Part shown: one piece after another, positions 1 to 11,269 of the stretch
Layout: each line of letters opens with the position of its first letter
Numbering within the stretch: position 1 is the stretch's first letter
The notes under the pieces: generated by a model
Seen by the model: the letters and a program-made list of their open reading frames with translations, nothing else
Database searches by the model: none
Told to the model about the DNA's origin: nothing
Assembly: GCA_963920765.1 (NCBI GenBank)
Contig: OY987251.1
Span: 13,767,219 to 13,831,218, forward strand
Length of the DNA stretch: 64,000 nt
Source: Ulota crispa
Taxonomy: Eukaryota > Streptophyta > Bryopsida > Orthotrichales > Orthotrichaceae
Direction of reading: 5' to 3'
Translations under genes and position numbers: made by a program

Positions 1-327
1 TGCCATGTGGTTGTCTTGTTGTATTTAAATCCTTAAAATTCTTTGTCTATGGTAGCTTTTTAAAAGGTTAAAGGTGTCAGTAACTAGATAGACAAGTCCA
101 TTAGATGTGTTCAATGTTGTTTTGTGCCTATCAAGGTAGACAACCATGGTCTCTCCTCTTGGGATAAGACAAGGAAAAAAAAGAAGCATATATATGTGTG
201 TATGTATATATATTGTTTGCTATGTTTCTTTACGTTATCTAGAAAAGTGGAGGCTTTAAACTTTCATGGCAAGACAACCATAGTTGAGTTACTAGGTGTG
301 CTTTTTTAGGTTTGTATCTGAGTTTAC

Positions 328-3300
328 CTGTAGAGCTCCAAAGAAGCATGTAGTTGAAAATCATGGTGACGGCGTACGAGCAAAACCAATTGACTAGAGT
401 AGCAACGCTTCCAGCAACGCCCTTTACGTGAGCAGGGAAAATCTGTACATTAAAACAATCACGAAGTATTCAAATTAGATTAAAAAAAAGGAGCAAGAGA
501 ACTCTAGTTGCTTTGCAATTCATTGGAACTCCAAAGTTTTGCTACATGAAGAGATCAAGGAAAAGAGCTCTCACCTCGGACATAATGATCCATGGAATAG
601 CACCTAACCCCAACGAGAATGTTGCAATATAAACCTGCACAAAAGAGGACAAAGGAAAAAGCAATTTACCAACACCCCCAATATATTTTAGAACTACCCA
701 GCAAAAAAATGAGCAAAACGTTGCCCAAGCTCAAAGATTAAGCCCAGTAAAGTTATTTCCGTTGTTTTACAAAACTTAATTGAGATTAGTATTATTGTTT
801 GTGTTGTTGCCTTTAGTTTAGAAGCAAAATTGAAACATACCAAAAGGCTGATAAGTGCCAGCTCAGAAATGAAGGTGTTCAATGCCTCTGACATCTTCTC
901 TGGTTGCAAAGTCTGTAGCAAATGAACATACCATATTATACATATAAACTTTGTAAAACTTGGGAGAGAAAAAAGTACAAAATTTGACAAGGAAACAGAA
1001 ATAAAATCAAAATTCGAAAGGAGAAGTTCAAGCTGACCCGTAAGTAGAAGGAAAATCCCACAAGGAAGCAGCTGAGGGCCATGCCTCCTGCAGATATCTG
1101 CAAGCAGGCGCTTGTGTGTCAAAGGCATGGAAACTTTAAAAGCACAAAATTATGGTTTTTCTTCTAAATTTGTTGAAGTACAAAGGCTCCCATTAGATAA
1201 ACAAACTTCATAAATGTTACTTTAGTTGAAAGGTGTGCAAACAAACTTCGGTTAGAAACGCAATTTTTTAAAATTTGGTGTTAAATACCATGAGCAAAAT
1301 GCGCCTTCCTGCTTTGTCCATCAGTCCAGCTGCAGCAAGAGTCATAAAGACCTACAAAAACGTAACTAGACAAGTAACATCAAAATTCTAGCATTCGCCT
1401 TACCTATGGTAAAAGTTGAACTGACCTATAATATATTATCAGTAACACAATTTCCATGACAAATAAAGTTAAATATGGTAGTGAAAACACCAATTATTCC
1501 TATATTAGGTTAGAAACTTCAGCAAAAAGAGAATCTCAGTAGTAAAAGGCTTAGTACCTGTAGAGTACCCAAAGCAATAGAGGCTATGTCGGGATTTGAA
1601 ACACCTGCAGTTAAAAGTCCATGGAATTTGAGTTAATTTAGACAGCATAATTATTAATCATTATTTTCAAGTTTTTGAGAATCAAGCTAAAGTATTGAGA
1701 TACATTGAAATTTGCACCAAAGCAAAACATGTCAACATGAAAGTTTAGTTAAATGATTTCTTACTTTCATGGATTGCACACAACAAAAGTTGAAATTATG
1801 AAAAATCTTTGGCATTTAAAACGTACCAGCTGTGGAAAAGATTGAATTGGAGTACAGCATGACCGCGTTGATGCCAGAGAACTGCTGAAGAACCATCAAA
1901 CCTATTCCAGCCTTGTCATATAAAAACACGTCGCTTAATGTCAGCAAAAAATTAGAAGAATATTGGCAGGGTTTAGGTTTAAATTGCCAAAAATGGCTAT
2001 TACAACTAACAAAAAAAATGGCATTATAGTTGGTAAGTCTAACATAAATAAATGTTTTTGGAACACTTCTTTGTGATTCACAATATGTCTCCCGTCCCAA
2101 AACCCTCTAAGATCTCATCTCAGAATATGACTGATTGCTAGCTGAAAATGAGGATCTAGCAATTCACACTAGATCACAAGTCCCAAGTCCTAGTTCACTT
2201 AAAATGCCGCAATTTTTGGAAAATTTAGCACCAAGAAGGTGAGACTTTGCTCAAGAGTTGGGCGCAACAAAAATGGAGACCAAACTTCAAAAAAAGTCCC
2301 ACCACCAATACTTTTGGTTTAAAATATTCAAGGCTTCCCGTGGTATTTCTTTTTGCCCTTATAATCCAACAAAGTTGAGATCTTGCATTGATTTGGGGTT
2401 TGCAAAGTTGGAACATAGTGTAAACTTGATGGGGGTTTGGAGAGGTTTTCTTGCTTAACCCCTAAATGCCCAAGGCACCCAATTTGGGTGTTTGCAAAAC
2501 TTTGAAGATGAATAAAATCTTACCAAATCACTATTTTTGGTATTTTCTTTTGAACACAAATTTGTTTTGAAGTCTATTTTCAATATCAAAAATCTGATTT
2601 TGAAAATGAATCTTCATGATTTTTCTATTCAAGATTTTGTACAAGGGTGTCCACTGCAATCTTGAGTTTTCTAGTGTTGGAAGATCTTGAAAATGAGCCT
2701 CAAATACACTAGAGCTTGGAGAAAAATCCGCATTAGAAATCCATTTAAAAAAAGTATAGGAGTAGATTTTGAAAGCTGTAAATTGGTTGAGGTTAAACAT
2801 GTAGTGACCTTCAACTTCATATTTTTTTTGATAACCAACTTTTTAGATTTGACATGTGAAATGAGGATTAGAAAACTTAAAGTCACTTTTGCAGTTTTAA
2901 CACCTTCATGTTCAAATGTTATAATCTTTCAAACTGTAAGTGATATTGTTGTGTTTTCTTGTTCCATGTAATCTTTAACATGTCAAGTTTAAATTTGTAC
3001 AGTTACAATTTAAAAAAACGTGATGAGATTTATGAAAAGGTTGGTTGATTGTTCAGTTTCCGGAAAATGCCAAGAAGTTTAGAAAGGCCTTGGGCATTTA
3101 GGGGTTAAGTGAGTAGATAGGTTTAGAATTAAAGCAGTAGGCATGGTCAGACCAAAAAACTCACAACAAGTGGGCGGAAAAGTTTTCGTTGCTTCAGATC
3201 GCTCAACTTGACACTGGGCTGAGCACTTGAGGCTTCCATAGCCGCCTGCATTGGAAAAAAATCCATAAGGAATTTTGAATTAAATTTTGCAAAAAGAGTA

Positions 3301-6300
3301 AAGGAAAAGAATAGATAAAGCTATGAAATGCAAAAAAAATCGTACCTGAATGTCTGCAATCTCATTGGCAATGTTAAAATCTATGCCTCGCAGCTTTTGC
3401 AAACATGAAGAAAGCTCCTCTTTTTTTCCTGCCCTGGCCTGTTCACATAAGGAGCCACTTTTGTGAGCCACTTTTGTAAGCTTCAAATGCATCCAAATCC
3501 ATGACTTTTAAGTGAAAAAAAAAGACACTTTTGGTGGGTTGTAAATATGATTCTCATGGTTCGAGGGTAGTCTAGACTTGTTATTTGAAATCCTACTACT
3601 TCAAAGCTTCAAAAACTCAGAACTCACTCATATACTGTCCAAATACTGCATACTTAAGGTTGTTGAAACCGTCTTATAAAAGGAAAAAAACATCTACAGC
3701 AATTTTATACATCCTAATAATGGAAACCACTCAAAACAACTGAAAACCACAGATATGGGATCAAGCCAGCAGTGAACTGCTTTCAATAACAATAACAGAC
3801 GCAAGAGTTGCAAAAGGGTAACACAACATACCAACCATCGAGGGCTTTCAGGAACAAAGAGAAGTCCAACAATTAATGCAATCCCTGGTGCAACACCTGC
3901 CAAATTAATCAAAGTCAATACACAGGTATTTAAAATGCTTAACATTAAGCCCCATATGCCGAATACCAAAGGTACATAAACGTGCCCCTTAATCCTTTTC
4001 AAAGTCATTCTCTGTTCAATGAAAAGCTTCTAGAAAGGTGCAGTAGATATTGATAACCCTTGAAAATGCAAAGGAAAGTCACCTCTCAAAAGATGTTAGT
4101 GGTTTCTCAAATGGGTAATACATTTCAATAACATTAGAACTAACAAAATAAAGGTCATCCAAGAATCCATAATTCTACTATATATCTTTACGGGAAAATT
4201 TCAAGGATACCCCTGAAGTTTGCGATATTTTCATAAATACCCCTGCTTTTTCAGAAATTGCACTACTACCCTTGGACCAAAATTATCAGGCGTTTGTTTG
4301 TTATGCTCATACTTTCTTCATGACCAACGTTGAAGACGGGAATGTAATGAAACAAAAAAGAAGCAACGTCCGCACATACAAAGGAAGAAAGAAGTGGCAT
4401 GCACAACAAAACAAACGCCTGAGAATTTTGGTCCAAAGATATTTGTGCAATTTCTGAAAAAGCAGGGGTATTTATGAAAATATTGCAAACTTCAGGGGTA
4501 TCCATGAAATTTTCTCTATCTTTACTTACTATGCATATTTGCTATACTTAGATTCTGTACTCTGAACATTTGTGATGAGGAAAGACTTAAAAAATCCTGT
4601 TATGCCATGTTGATAACGTCACAATAATAGCCTTACCAAAACCCAAGGAAGAAGGTACTTTTGGTGACTCTCAGAGTGAAATGCTTTACAAATGTCTGAA
4701 GGTTTTTGAAGTGGTTTACAGATATCTGAAGGTGTTCAACTTTGCCTGCAGGAGAATTCCGGAAAACCATGTGTGATATCTCCTTTTTTAAAATAAAAAC
4801 TTCAAAGAGTTAAAAAAATTCATATATTATGGCACGTGTAAGTTTCTGCCCGAAGGCCTCAAACATTTAGAATCAATCTTAGGTCTAAAAAAGAGTCTTT
4901 TCAAGCTTCATTTACTAAAAAAACTACCTAACTTTATCAAGAAACAAAAGAATAACCACACCTCATTGCAACATCCCAATTATTTGCACAAACAAGTACA
5001 TAGTATTTATTTTTTCACATTTAAAAACCACTTGAAACATCAGACCTTTTGCTGCTTAAAACTTCAAAAACACTACAAGACTTTTGAGAGCTGAGATCCT
5101 CTTTGATTTGCTAACATAAATATTTGCTCAGTGCTTTAGAGCAATTAACGAGGTGTGGTAAGGTTGAGCAAGTGATTTCTGATACATACCAAGTAAAGCG
5201 AGAAAACGCCAGCTGAAGAACATGCCGAAAATGTATGAAAGGGTGATGCCGATTGTAATGGCAAACTGGTCCATGGTTCAGAGAAAAGACTGCAGTCAGC
5301 CCTGTTAAACCCTAAACCTCACGCAACTGATTTTAAGAGCAAAATCTTAAAATGAACCACCAATTTCATGAAATTAGAAAGGAGCAAGAAATCAGCACCT
5401 GATTCATAGTCCCGAGACCCCCCCTCAAATGCTTGGGTGAGATCTCTCCAATATACATTGGGACCTGATAAGCAAAGAAACAAAATTTTGAACAATTTTA
5501 AAATGCGAGTATTCCAAAATACCAAACACAGGCTGCAATGACTATACAGAAAATAGAAAAAACATTCCAGTGTGACAATTCTATGGCAGTAAGAAAAAAA
5601 CTGCAACAATAGAAGGGTTGAGAAACTTACAGTAAAAGAAATGATGCCTCCCCCAAAACCAATAAGGACCCTTGCAATAATCAAAGGAGTCGCAGTCTGC
5701 AAGTACATAACCCTCTTGTAAACATGTTTTCCTTTGATTTGTGGTATATAACTACCATCTAGCAAAATTCAGATTTCAAGCTTAGAGCAAATATTTCCAT
5801 AACAGATAACAGAATTTTTACTACACAAACTGACATCTCTTTAGAAAACAGATAAATGAAGATTTAACCCTTACAAAAATTGTTTAGGGTTTATTGCAAG
5901 TTCATGTTACAGATAGCTTGATACTAATTATTAAAGCTGCACTAAGAAAGCTCGTCAGTGGAAAATCCACCAAGTAAAAATAGATTTTTGGGCAGCTAAA
6001 GTTACCTTGCCCAATACAATGAGACTCCACCCTGCTAGCACAGGGATAACAGCCAGCAATAGTGCCTGTTGATTCAGCATAAAGAACACGGTTTTAGGTA
6101 ATTTAAATATACCAGTCCAGCTGAATGAATCTAACCAGCAATCCAAGCACACTTTTTTAAGAAAAATAAGCAGATTTTTTCAAGGTTTTCATACATAATT
6201 TGACTCAGTTTAAGATGCGAGCTCTGTAATTGCACATTCCCTGCATATAAGAGTGCATTTAGAAAACTTACTCGCCTCCGTCCAACAGAGTCAGCTAAGC

Positions 6301-7998
6301 GCCCACTAACAATTGCACCAAACATGCAGCCCACGTTGAGGATAGATCCAAAGGTCGAGAACTGCAGGAGAAGAACAAGAGCGTCCACGTCAGCATGCAT
6401 AGAAAAGCAGAGAAAAAACTCAGAGACAAGTCTGTACTTCACCAGGTACGGTACCTAGGTCCCTTTCCCGTAAAATGCAAAAGCCACCTATTTACAATGC
6501 AAATGTCATCCAAACATGAGATTTGCAAACACTGAGATTCTTATGGATTCTAGAAAACCAAAAAATACATACATAAAAAACCTTGCAATACTAATACTTC
6601 AATTGGTAGAAAAATAGTCTTGTCATTCAGACCGAACTACTTCAGACTTCATAGTTTTTCCAGATGCTAAATATTTTACTGCAACGGAGACTTGGTAAAT
6701 TATCCAAGTAAAAAATTTGAAGGATTTTCAAAGATTTTTATTATTGAACCATTCAAACCAAAGAGGATTACCCTAAATGATTCGTACAACTGCACTGTAG
6801 CATTTGCTCACCTGGGCAATCGTGAAACTCAGGTCCCGGATGATGGCCACTTGCGTCGGTGACGTAAAACCGAGCTGCCAAATACACAAAAACCAAAACC
6901 AAAATCAGTTCTCTGATATATATTTTTAAATCATCACAAAACTCCTACTACTTCGAAAGGGCAAAAAAACTAAAAACAGTCAGAGAGACGCAAAACCCTC
7001 ACATACAGTATACTAGTAGTTGTCAGTACTACTTTCAAACCTCTATAACATAAGATTTTCTACATGACATTCTAGCATGTAGTTTACGATAGTTGCAAAA
7101 CTTCAGTTGTCACACTTAAACCTGATATCACAGTCAGTATCTTTCAAATCCTTAGCAGTCAAGGTTTAGATGAATGGATACCATGCTTTACAACAAGTTT
7201 TTTCATGGTTTGCAACGAGGTTTTCCGTAGTTTATAACGAGGAATTAAATGGTTTATATTTGAGGTCCAGGAGTGATAGAAAGCCTAGAAAGCACAAGTG
7301 ACCCTAACTTCAAAGACGTTTTTGACACCCTTGCAAAAAAGCTGATTTTTCTTGTGGCAATCACTAGCCATTATTATTGAAATCCTTACAGTCGAGGTTT
7401 AGATGGATAGTTCCCACGATTTACAACGAGTTTTTTCATGATTCAAAACGGGGTTTTTCATGGATTATGACGAGGTTTTTCATGGTTTACAACAAGGAAT
7501 TAGACGGTTTACATATGAGGTCTAAGAGCGATAGAAAGCCTAATGAGCACAAGTGACCCTAACTTCATACATACCTTCAACACCCTTGCAAAAAAAGCTG
7601 TTTTTTTCTTAAGACAATCACGAACATTTTCTACTCAACCATACACAGAGATTCTCAAAACCATGATTTTCATTCAACACTAATTCCAAACACCTGCTGC
7701 TGATGTAGCAATAGTTAACCAAGCAACCACTTACCGCAAATCCCAGTGAAAGAGGCCCAAGAGTCACCACCAGAGTAGAAAAAACAGCATATCCGGAATC
7801 CGGCAACACGGCGTCTCTCCGAGACCTCAAATTATGGTGATGATGATGATGCCTCCCATGGTGGTGATCTCCAGCGCTCTTGGACTTCCCACTCGATCCT
7901 TCACTACTCAACAACAACGGCTTCTGCAAATCCTCACTTCCTCCCGCAAGTGGAGAATCACTCCCTGCCTCCATCCCATTGAAATCCTCCTCCACCAT
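328..7998 (-). CDS. ERD6-like monosaccharide transporter, 3' end cut by window edge
   Basis: Major facilitator superfamily sugar carrier of the ERD6-like group; known members move glucose across the vacuolar membrane in symport with protons. I joined 17 exons with GT-AG introns and consistent phases: 7998-7735, 6874-6812, 6361-6272, 6065-6006, 5696-5631, 5464-5399, 5265-5190, 3896-3832, 3438-3346, 3245-3165, 1911-1827, 1604-1558, 1351-1289, 1097-1038, 912-841, 634-575 and 442-328. They give about 475 residues. A final exon of about 37 residues is expected left of position 1, judged by the duplicated copy at 13,760. Visible family motifs are GRLADSVGRRR after the second membrane segment, PESPRWL at the end of segment 6, QQFSGINAVM in segment 7 and DKAGRR in the second half. 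The N-terminus (residues 1-65) is long and hydrophilic, with an acidic start, a dileucine-like PLLL and a run of eight histidines out of eleven residues (46-56). No frame break is seen. Exon joining is by eye. Confidence 0.88.
2455..3108. mobile_element. piggyBac-type miniature element in intron 10 of the transporter
   Basis: Both ends carry the target site TTAA (2455-2458 and 3105-3108). The element (2459-3104, 646 bp) has perfect 18-bp terminal inverted repeats, CCCCTAAATGCCCAAGGC. TTAA target duplication with C-rich ends is the signature of piggyBac elements. It contains no transposase and lies wholly inside an intron, so it should be spliced out. Confidence 0.75.
4183..4525. mobile_element. 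Mutator-like miniature element in intron 7 of the transporter
   Basis: An exact 9-bp direct duplication TATCTTTAC (4183-4191 and 4517-4525) flanks a 325-bp foldback sequence (4192-4516). Its inverted termini run for about 70 bp, starting GGGAAAATTTCAAGGATACC on the left and, reading inward from the right, GAGAAAATTTCATGGATACC. A 9-bp duplication with long inverted repeats fits the Mutator (MULE) class. No transposase is encoded. Confidence 0.7.
7150..7625. repeat. Tandem duplication of about 235 bp in intron 1 of the transporter
   Basis: The block at about 7150-7372 is repeated at about 7381-7625. Shared landmarks are a TTTAGATG(A/G)ATGG start, AGAAAGCCTA, CACAAGTGACCCTAACTTCA and CACCCTTGCAAAAAA. 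Inside each block a motif close to TTTTCATGGTTTACAACGAG occurs two or three times, so there is a smaller repeat within the larger one. The copies differ at scattered sites. Confidence 0.7.
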
Positions 7999-8096
7999 GG
8001 CTCCTCCTCACCCACGCCAGCTCTTGATCACAACTCCAGATTAGAATATTCCCTACAGCTCAAAATAAATCACATTCGAAACTTTCAAAGACTGTT

Positions 8097-8350
8097 CTCT
8101 GCAACAATCTCTGCAACGCAACAATCTCTACAACAATCTATGCAACAATCTCTGCAAAATAATCTCTACAACAAATCTCTGCAACAACAATCTCTATAAT
8201 AATCAATCTCTGCAACAACCTTCGCAACAATCTTCGCAACAATCTCTGCAACAATCTCTACAACAATCTATGCAACAACCTCTTCAACAATCTCTACAAC
8301 AATCTCTACAACAATCTCTGAAACAATCTATGCAACAATCTATGCAACGA
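8097..8350. repeat. 12-bp minisatellite in the transporter 5' leader
   Basis: About 20 imperfect units of CAACAATCTCTR (plus strand) lie about 100-350 bp upstream of the transporter ATG, in the probable 5' leader or a leader intron. On the transcribed (minus) strand the unit reads YAGAGATTGTTG, so the RNA would carry many TTGCAGAG-like motifs that resemble 3' splice acceptors. Runs of Gln-Gln-Ser-Leu codons on the plus strand are a by-product of the repeat. Confidence 0.8.
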
Positions 8351-9128
8351 TCTCTTGATTATGACCTGCAGAAAAATTTCTAAATAATGCGCTAAAACCT
8401 GACGCCCATTCGGATCAGTCCTTACGATTGAATTGCGTCTGGCACAAGATGCTTGTGCTACACGACAAAGGTACCAAACCCTAATTACAGAACCCCTGGA
8501 ATTTGGAATGTGCAGAAACCCACCTTCGAAAGACGGTGATCTTAGTACTGTAGTAAGGAAAGAGCGGAGTTTGGGTGAGTTGGGAGTGGTTTGAGAGCTG
8601 ATGAAGCTGTGTGCGAGTGTGTGTGAATGGCGTCCGTGCAAGAGAATGGCTGGTCAGAGAGGTAGGGTGAAGGGGTGATGGTGAAGGTTGAGAGGAGCGA
8701 GAGGTGTGGCTGTCTCGTTCGGAGACATCGATGGCCCACAAGAGAGTGATGCGGACTAGTAGAGCTCGTTGAGGAGGAAATGGTGTTTGGGAGAGGAATT
8801 AAGGTACTGTAGCAGGAGGGGAATATTGGACGGGGAAAGCAAGGACAGCGGGGATTGCGGGGATTGTGGGGATTGTGGGGAAGGGTGGCGTGAAGGCAAA
8901 TGTGCGAGAGGGGAGATGTGTCGAGCATGAGCGGTGCAGGAGCAGTGGCAGGAGAGAGAGAGAGCGAGAGAGGCATGCGTGCCTATTTTTGAATTGGCAT
9001 GGGGAATGGAGGGCCTGCGTTTCTCCAGCCGGCACTGTTTTCTGTCAAAGGTCCGTACGGTAATGGGTGTCGTTACAGAGGAATTCCCAACTCTGACGGC
9101 ATTTCCAACCAGTGTCCGGGGAGGTTTT
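8351..9128. other. Upstream region of the transporter; no gene seen
   Basis: Several overlapping open frames exist on both strands, but they are low-complexity products of a G-rich/C-rich strand bias (GTGTG, GGGGATTG, GAGAGAG runs) and match no family I recognise. This is the likely promoter side of the minus-strand transporter. Nothing more specific can be supported. Confidence 0.5.
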
Positions 9129-9989
9129 TTAACCCCTAAGAGCATCTCCACCTGTTGGACAGTGGAATGACACATCATATGGTTCAACTCAGCCCCTTTA
9201 TGGAGAATTGGCTTGTTATATAATTCTTGTGTCCACTGGATTGAGTTTAAGAGGACAAGTTACAATGTTTGGAATTAAAAACTATGTTAAAAATAACTGA
9301 AATTTATGAATGCTCCAAGCATTTTTGCCATTGCAGCATGAGCAAGCCAATAGTTTAGACTTTAGAGAACTGATGGCAAATAAATGAGGGCCTCACCAAC
9401 CATCAAGGCAAATAAATTGGGCCCTTACCAACCATCAAGGTAATAAATAAAAGTGCCAAAGCCACAATTCAAGCGCGCTACAAATGAAAACTATCACGAC
9501 AGCTGAGAGTGCCCAGTGCCTTCTTTGACACGGTTGAGCAAAAATTTGCCATCACCATGTCAACGCTAGACACTCTAAAATCAAAAACAATACTAAGGCC
9601 ACGGTAAATGACAAGCTAGAGCCAACTAGTGGAGATGCTCTAAAGGACAAAAACGTCCTCTGGCTCTAAAAAAAGATTCTAAGATTAAAAAATAAGTCGT
9701 TTTTCATTTGATTTTTTTTAGAAGTGACCATATACACATGGTCCATCATGGAAGATAAAAAATTACCTCTAGAGATGCAATCATTTTTTTTTGTAACCCA
9801 AATTGTGATTAGATTCATAAACATGATGTTAGCTCCCAAGCTGCCCTTCTTGCAATTTTCAGGAGGGCACCATGCACCATTGACTTCTCCAACTTTTTGA
9901 AGCAATACTATTGGTGCCCATGTGCAAAACACTATAGAATGCTACATGCAGGGCAAGGCACGGTGATCCATCTGTCCTTTAAGGGTTAA
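9129..9989. mobile_element. piggyBac-type element, interrupted at its left end
   Basis: TTAA at 9129-9132 and 9986-9989 bounds the element. The right terminus, read inward, is CCCTTAAAGGACAGAT. The left terminus begins CCCCTAA and is split by a second insertion (9140-9640). If that insert and one copy of its TAA duplication are ignored, the left end matches the right end at about 12 of 13 positions after TTAA. Its inner part (about 9660-9930) recurs at 10,935-11,195 and 41,384-41,640, which defines a family. No coding capacity is visible. Confidence 0.72.
9137..9643. mobile_element. Harbinger-like MITE nested in the piggyBac-type end
   Basis: TAA direct duplication at 9137-9139 and 9641-9643 flanks a 501-bp sequence with inverted termini GAGCATCTCCACCTGTTGG and GAGCATCTCCACTAGTTGG (17 of 19 matching). 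A 3-bp TAA target site is typical of PIF/Harbinger (Tourist-type) elements. A related element with the same TAA flanks sits at 41,677-42,195. Confidence 0.65.
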
Positions 9990-10917
9990 AAAACTAGGAA
10001 CATTTCCTAGTTTTATCTAGTCCACTAGGGGTTTTTTTTTTTTTTTTAATTGGTCATTGCCTAGACATGTATTTTTTGAACAGCCAATAACCTTTGTTTT
10101 TTTTTACACTCAATTGATTTCCTTAGCTTAGGAAAATAGTTTGGTTGAAATCTAAATTTCAATGTCTTATACTGGATTTTTTTTCTTACAAATGTCGCAA
10201 ACAAATCAATCTTTTTGCTTACCACATGCATGGCATAGCAAAACAAGACAATAATCAAGACATCAAAAAACTGTCAAGTTACCTCCAACCAATGCAAATT
10301 GTTTTATACTTTAAAAGGATTTATTGTTGACTTTTGTTACTTAAATATCTTTGGCTGTATTTGAACATTAGGTCAAGTCCCACCATCTTCAGATTGAGTA
10401 TCACGTTTCCTCTAATAGTGAGGATTGGGGCACCAAGTGCACCTCTTATCCCATTAACCATCAAGTGCATTGTTTATCCCATTAACCATTGCATTATCAC
10501 CCACTCACCCACTCACCCACTCACCCACATGGCCACCTCACCCATGTTTCTTGTTTTAAATTTTTTTGAGATTTTAGCACCTTGTAACTGCTTGTGAAAT
10601 AAAAAAGCATTTGGTTTTTGTTTAGAAGGTTGGAAAATTTCCTTATCATGGAAAGTTCATAGGTTGATATCCCATTGTTTCAAATTTCATTTGGCCCATT
10701 TCCTCATCTCCAAGTGCATGTTTGGCTAAATTTCCTAAAGATGAAATTGTAACTTGGTTGATTTCCTAAAGCCATGTTTTTATGGTCGGAAGCAAATCCG
10801 CCAACTTTCATTTGTTTTTGGCAATCCTCAAAAAAAGTCAGTTGACTTGTAATTAAAACTTGGTTCTCCCCGGACACTATTTCCAACCCCTCAACCCCCC
10901 TAACCCCTTCTTAACCC
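9990..10917. other. Intergenic, no gene seen
   Basis: AT-rich sequence with homopolymer runs (for example a T run at about 10,030) and a short CACTCACC repeat near 10,500-10,530. No open frame resembles a known protein. Confidence 0.5.
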
Positions 10918-11200
10918 TTAACCCCTAAATGTCAAGGCGGAAGAAAAAGGTTTGTTGGCTCTGAAAAAAGATTATGTATTACAACAAAAAATTGTTTTTC
11001 ATCTATTTTTTTCCAAAAGTGATCGTAAATACATGGTCCCTCATCACAAAAGGCAAAAAATTATGTCATTTGATGCATTCATATTTTTAGGCAACCCAAA
11101 TTGTGATGAGATTCAAAAACAAGGTGTTAAGTCCCAAGCTACCCTTCTTGCAATTTTCCTGAGGGCACCATGCACTATCAACTCCTGCAACTTTAGGAAA
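10918..11200. mobile_element. piggyBac-type element, right part missing
   Basis: It begins with TTAA (10918-10921) followed by CCCCTAAATGTCAAGGCGG, then about 260 bp clearly related to the inner part of the 9.1-kb element: the same order of GGCTCTGAAAAAAG, TACATGGTCC, AACCCAAATTGTGAT and GAGGGCACCATGCA motifs. The right terminus is not found. Similarity stops near 11,200, close to where the transporter pseudogene homology starts. Confidence 0.6.
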
Positions 11201-11269
11201 TTATATTATAATTATTGTACAATGAGATGAATAGTGACACGTTTTGCTCTGGTGTAAATTTTACTCTAT

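Noticed and set aside
7834-8199. Gln/Ser-rich 121-codon plus-strand protein
   Set aside because: It is a by-product of the 12-bp minisatellite and overlaps the transporter's first exon in antisense.
8097-8350. CRISPR-like array
   Set aside because: The units are contiguous without spacers, in eukaryotic DNA; this is a minisatellite.
8306-9187. Overlapping 110-145-codon frames upstream of the transporter
   Set aside because: They are repeat- and composition-driven (minisatellite and C/T-rich runs) and match no family.
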